Positions 5,673 to 8,130 of a stretch of 8,130 nt of DNA are shown in pieces. Below the pieces are notes generated by a model. It was not told the origin of the DNA. It was given only the letters and a program-made list of their open reading frames with translations, and made no database searches. The DNA is from Burkholderiales bacterium (GTDB lineage Bacteria; Pseudomonadota; Gammaproteobacteria; Burkholderiales; Burkholderiaceae_D): the NCBI GenBank assembly GCA_016197345.1, contig JACPVY010000471.1, positions 1-8,130 on the forward strand, in the 5' to 3' direction. Position numbers and translations under genes: made by a program. Each line of letters opens with the position of its first letter. Within the stretch, counting starts at the first letter, position 1.

Positions 5673-6809
5673 ATGAACAACATAAACCGATTTTTCATCA
5701 AGGCACTGGCAGTTTCTGCCGCGTCATTCGTAGTTACGGCACCCACATGGGCGCAACTCAACGTACGTTTTGAAGCAGAAACGCACAGGGGTCTCATGCA
5801 AATCTATGCGAACAACACCGCTCTCCTAACGGGGTGCGGCTTCGGTTTTATCGGTAACCAAGACCCCAAGGTCGACAACACAACAAACATCACTACTTGC
5901 AACTCGAACAATGGTGGTGTAATGCGGCCGTTTAATGGGGCTCAGTCGCCTTACCTTCCGCACCAGTTATTTTTCATGGTGGACGCGAGCGATCCGACCA
6001 AAATTAACTTCGGTGGCGAATACGGCCCTTCGCCGTTCTACTTTGCCTCGTTAAGTATGCCGATGGATGCCCGTAGGGACATGTTCAAGTATTTCCGTTC
6101 CTCCGGAAAACCCTTACGCTCCTATGACTCGATTGGTACCCAACCGAATGATGATTCCTATAACGTTCCGCTTGGTCCCATCTATCTTGCGAGCAATGGC
6201 TACGGCCAACAGTGGGGCGAAATCATCTCTGATGACTACACCATTCGCATTACGCTAACCGGCACGACTAAACCTGGTGGGCAGCCGCTGTATTTCGTAA
6301 ATCATCCGTCCACTCGGAATGTCGAGTATTCGTTTAACAGCGTTCCCGTTGGCGAAAAGGTCAACGTCAGCGGTTATATCCAAGTATTCAAAACCGACCC
6401 GTCAATTCTTCCGTCCAAGATTTTTGAAACCGAAGCATCCCCCTATCACCAGATTGGCCGTCTGGAAGGAGATGGATGGAGCGTTAACGTCACAGACACG
6501 CCAGGGTTCTTCATGAACTACGGCCCTTACACAACCGCGATCGAAGCAGGAAACCGAACCGCAACATTCCGGCTGCAACTCGATAATGTATCCGCGGACA
6601 ACAACGCTATTCTTGCCATTGATGTTTTCGATGCGACGGCAGGCGTTGTACTGGCAACCCGCCAAATCACAAGGCGCGAATTTACCACTCCCTTCACTTA
6701 CCAAGACTTCAGCCTGGCTTTCGTTTCAGCAGCGAATCACCAACTAGAGTTTCGCACCAAGTGGCTTGGCAGTTCTTACATGAAACAAGATAAGGTGATT
6801 GTTAGGTAA
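5673..6809 (+). CDS. Sec-exported protein with C-terminal carbohydrate-binding-like beta-sandwich
   Basis: This 378-residue protein has a signal peptide at 1-27 (charged start, hydrophobic core, cleavage after PTWA). The mature N-terminal region (~28-245) begins LNVRFEAETHRGLMQIYAN and is rich in Asn, Tyr, Gly and Pro, as in extracellular beta-rich proteins; I do not recognise it. From ~250 to the end, FETEASPYHQIGRLEGDGWS, NYGPYTTAIEAGNRTATFRL, DNVSADNNAILAIDVFDATA and a final WLGSSYMKQDKVIV have the layout of CBM6/35-like galactose-binding-fold modules, which bind polysaccharide. No catalytic motif is visible, so it may be a binding or matrix protein, or a non-canonical enzyme. ATG 5673 is preferred because GGAAAG (5656-5661) lies 11 bp upstream; an in-frame GTG at 5661 would add four residues. 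It stands alone between transposase remnants, suggesting acquired cargo. Confidence 0.8.
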   Translation: MNNINRFFIKALAVSAASFVVTAPTWAQLNVRFEAETHRGLMQIYANNTALLTGCGFGFIGNQDPKVDNTTNITTCNSNNGGVMRPFNGAQSPYLPHQLFFMVDASDPTKINFGGEYGPSPFYFASLSMPMDARRDMFKYFRSSGKPLRSYDSIGTQPNDDSYNVPLGPIYLASNGYGQQWGEIISDDYTIRITLTGTTKPGGQPLYFVNHPSTRNVEYSFNSVPVGEKVNVSGYIQVFKTDPSILPSKIFETEASPYHQIGRLEGDGWSVNVTDTPGFFMNYGPYTTAIEAGNRTATFRLQLDNVSADNNAILAIDVFDATAGVVLATRQITRREFTTPFTYQDFSLAFVSAANHQLEFRTKWLGSSYMKQDKVIVR

Positions 6810-6851
6810 AATCCAAGGAGAAACCTGACTTTCGCACCTAGTATCTTTGCA

Positions 6852-6870
6852 CTGGGCCTATTCGGCCCAG
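6852..6870 (+). terminator. GC-rich hairpin after the secreted-protein gene
   Basis: CTGGGCC (6852-6858) pairs with GGCCCAG (6864-6870) around a 5-base loop, 42 bases after the stop codon. It lacks a following T-run, so it is a weak terminator candidate or an mRNA-end stabiliser. Confidence 0.35.
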
Positions 6871-6978
6871 GTTGTCGGATTGATGCACCGATACCATCCA
6901 GCAAGAACGCTTGAAAAACTCGATCACACCCAAACGATGAAAAATCAGGTAACAAACAAATGGCAAAAGAAATGCAAT

Positions 6979-7003
6979 AAAAACCTCTTAAACAGGTGTT
7001 TTT
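6979..7003 (+). terminator. Weak bulged hairpin with T-run
   Basis: AAAAACCT (6979-6986) can pair with AGG-TG-TTTTT (6994-7003) with a two-base bulge. The tail reads TTTTTAATCTTTCATCTTTT. It could end the transcript of the secreted-protein gene ~170 bases after its stop. The stem is poor. Confidence 0.25.
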
Positions 7004-7058
7004 AATCTTTCATCTTTTATAACATGGAAAATATTATTCGTGTGAAGCGCTGAACAAT

Positions 7059-7114
7059 TCAGTTTCAAACTGATATTCGTGAAACTAAATTGGTTCAACG
7101 GGCTGACCGTTGAA
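7059..7114. repeat. Two short palindromes beside the IS5 remnant
   Basis: TCAGTTT-C-AAACTGA spans 7059-7073. TTCAACGG (7094-7101) pairs perfectly with CCGTTGAA (7107-7114) around a 5-base loop. They lie downstream of the minus-strand transposase remnant and may be part of the original IS end. No clear IS5 terminal inverted repeat could be assigned. Confidence 0.4.
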
Positions 7115-7142
7115 AATTCAAAGAAAACAGGAAGAAATGGGG

Positions 7143-7163
7143 CAAAAAAAGCCATTTTGGCTT
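7143..7163 (-). terminator. Minus-strand intrinsic terminator after the IS5 remnant
   Basis: Read on the minus strand, AAGCC-AAAAT-GGCTT is followed by a run of T residues (7149-7163 stem-loop, T-run to ~7143). It lies 17 bases beyond the transposase stop codon and probably belonged to the original element. The stem is only 5 bp. Confidence 0.5.
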
Positions 7164-7179
7164 GTTCTTCGGTTCTTTT

Positions 7180-7380
7180 TCAACATCTGGACGCAACTTG
7201 GGTGCGCTGTCTGCCGAGGAATCTGCGTGCCAGTACCGGATTGGCGAAGGCGAACAGCGAAAACAGTTGTGCGGTGTTCTTGGCCAAACCACGGTAACGG
7301 GTCTTGCGATGACGGAACATGCATTTGGCGACATGGAAGCAACGCTCGACTTTGGCGCGGCTCTTGCTTGGCTTTTTCAG
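7180..7380 (-). pseudogene. IS5-family transposase, C-terminal remnant
   Basis: On the minus strand, 66 codons ending in TGA (7180-7182) read LKKPSKSRAKVERCFHVAKC, then MFRHRKTRYRGLAKNTAQLF, then SLFAFANPVLARRFLG and a short tail. This is the C-terminal end of an IS5-family DDE transposase. It keeps Arg8, Glu12 and Lys19, which fit the R-(3)-E-(6)-K part of the YREK signature containing the catalytic Glu; the Tyr position is Ser. Further upstream in the frame (7381-7440) the IS5 similarity ends and a TAG stop appears. The rest of the catalytic domain, the start and both element ends are missing, so it is an inactive relic. Confidence 0.85.
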
Positions 7381-7648
7381 AAGATCAAGTGAGCCAAATA
7401 TTGAAAATATGACTGGCGCATGAGTTTTTGGCTATTTTGCAGAGTCACCACATTGTTGCGCACGATCGAAGGTGTCCGGGATTTTGTGTAAATGGGTTTT
7501 CGTTTAAGCCTGTGGCACCCGGTCTTCAAAAAGAATCCTTGCTCAAAGCCTATCCCCTCTTGCTGCACAACCGCTATGACAAAACCCCTGCGAAGCTTTG
7601 TCATAGCAAAATCAACCCATAGGCCAGCTCGCGAAAGAAATCACAACT
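7381..7648. other. Intergenic stretch with one 11-bp hairpin
   Basis: I see no supported gene here. GCTATGACAAA (7573-7583) and TTTGTCATAGC (7597-7607) are perfect reverse complements with a 13-base loop. The hairpin is 41 bases downstream of the minus-strand hlyD stop but lacks a T-run on either side. Open frames here are short and do not resemble known proteins. The stretch is probably the scar between the truncated IS5 copy and the secretion gene. Confidence 0.5.
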
Positions 7649-8130
7649 TCATCGTTCCCGCCCAGCTTCGCTCACCGCTTTTTGCACCGGGGACAGCAAA
7701 TACGCCAACACGCTGCGTTTTCCTTGATTGACCTCCGCCACCAATTGCATACCGGGCGCAAGCTGCAAATGCTGGCCTTGCGCGTCAATGAGGACTTGGC
7801 GCTCCAATCGGATTCTTGCCTTATAACTCGCTGCATTGGTGTTGCTACTGCCTTCACCGTTGTTGCTCTTCCCAACCTCGCTAGCATCCGCACCTAATTG
7901 CTCCAGCGTGCCATGCACCATGCCATAGCGTTGAAATGGGTATGTGGCGAGTTTGATTTGCACTTTCTGCCCAGCTTGCACAAACCCCACGTCTTCGTTT
8001 TTAATGACGACATCGGCAAAGAGCAATTCGTCGCTAGGCACCAACGTCATCAGCACGCTGCCGGGTTGCACTACCGCCCCCTGTGTGGTCGTGGCGATAT
8101 CTTTGATCGTACCGTCTTGCGGCGCTCTCA
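7649..8130 (-). CDS. HlyD-type type I secretion periplasmic adaptor, C-terminal part
   Basis: The minus-strand frame is open from the right edge to TGA at 7649-7651, giving the last 160 residues. It opens with APQDGTIKDIATTTQGAVVQ PGSVLMTLVP, the barrel-sandwich (lipoyl-like) half motif of membrane-fusion proteins. It continues with FADVVIKNEDVGFVQAGQKV and IKLATYPFQRYGMVHGTL, the beta-barrel region. It ends AEVNQGKRSVLAYLLSPVQK AVSEAGRER, matching the C-terminal end of the HlyD family. These adaptors join an inner-membrane ABC exporter to a TolC-type channel to export unfolded substrates. A Ser/Asn/Gly-rich insert (SNNGEGSSNTNAAS) lies in the barrel region. The 5' end and the partner ABC gene are presumably to the right of the window. 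Nothing follows it on the same strand except IS debris. Confidence 0.93.
   Translation of the reverse strand, partial: RAPQDGTIKDIATTTQGAVVQPGSVLMTLVPSDELLFADVVIKNEDVGFVQAGQKVQIKLATYPFQRYGMVHGTLEQLGADASEVGKSNNGEGSSNTNAASYKARIRLERQVLIDAQGQHLQLAPGMQLVAEVNQGKRSVLAYLLSPVQKAVSEAGRER

Noticed and set aside
6828..6840. TTCGCACCT as an IS5 terminal inverted repeat end
   Set aside because: It resembles the E. coli IS5 end but lies ~340 bp past the transposase stop, too far for a normal IS5 layout, and no partner repeat is visible.
7095..7342. Overlapping ORFs on both strands around 7095-7412
   Set aside because: They are out-of-frame readings of the IS5 remnant; the true frame gives the recognisable KTRYRGLAKNTAQL tail.
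7377..7604. 75-codon minus-strand ORF between hlyD and the IS5 relic
   Set aside because: It starts inside a hairpin, has no ribosome site, and its product resembles nothing I know.
1..8130. CRISPR array, rRNA, riboswitch or integrase gene
   Set aside because: I looked and found no regularly spaced repeats, rRNA-like sequence, known riboswitch core or integrase motif.

Overview
The window looks like a betaproteobacterial chromosome, probably order Burkholderiales and most like Oxalobacteraceae. This rests on the sequence style of the TolQ, TolR, TolB, Pal and CpoB proteins, the tol-pal gene order, the moderate GC content judged by eye, and the tRNA-Lys. Genus is not determined; an Undibacterium-like genome is a guess.

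Bases 1-4700 hold the tol-pal cell-envelope operon, all on the plus strand: the 3' end of tolQ, then tolR, tolA, a small lipoprotein gene that carries a second copy of the TolA C-terminal domain, tolB, pal and cpoB (ybgF). TolQ and TolR form the proton-motive-force motor in the inner membrane. TolA is the trans-periplasmic arm. TolB and Pal are the periplasmic and outer-membrane ends, and CpoB couples the machine to peptidoglycan synthesis at division. The extra lipoprotein is the most unusual item. Over its last 90 residues it matches TolA at 50 of 90 positions without a gap, but it has a lipobox instead of a transmembrane anchor and long helix. It sits 4 bp after tolA and 5 bp before tolB.

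Bases 4701-5123 hold non-coding signals. A hairpin overlaps the cpoB stop codon. Two sigma70-type promoters follow, the second a perfect TTGACA-N17-TATAAT, and then a tRNA-Lys(TTT) gene, a strong intrinsic terminator and a perfect 26-bp palindrome. The 3' half of the tRNA departs from ideal pairing at three positions.

Bases 5124-8130 look like accessory DNA. They contain a decayed transposase fragment resembling the ISAs1/H-repeat family, one intact gene for a Sec-exported protein with a C-terminal carbohydrate-binding-like beta-sandwich, a minus-strand IS5-family transposase C-terminal remnant with its own terminator, and the C-terminal part of a HlyD-type type I secretion adaptor gene that enters from the right edge on the minus strand. 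The junction from conserved operon plus tRNA to IS debris and cargo suggests, without proving, an insertion hotspot downstream of tRNA-Lys.
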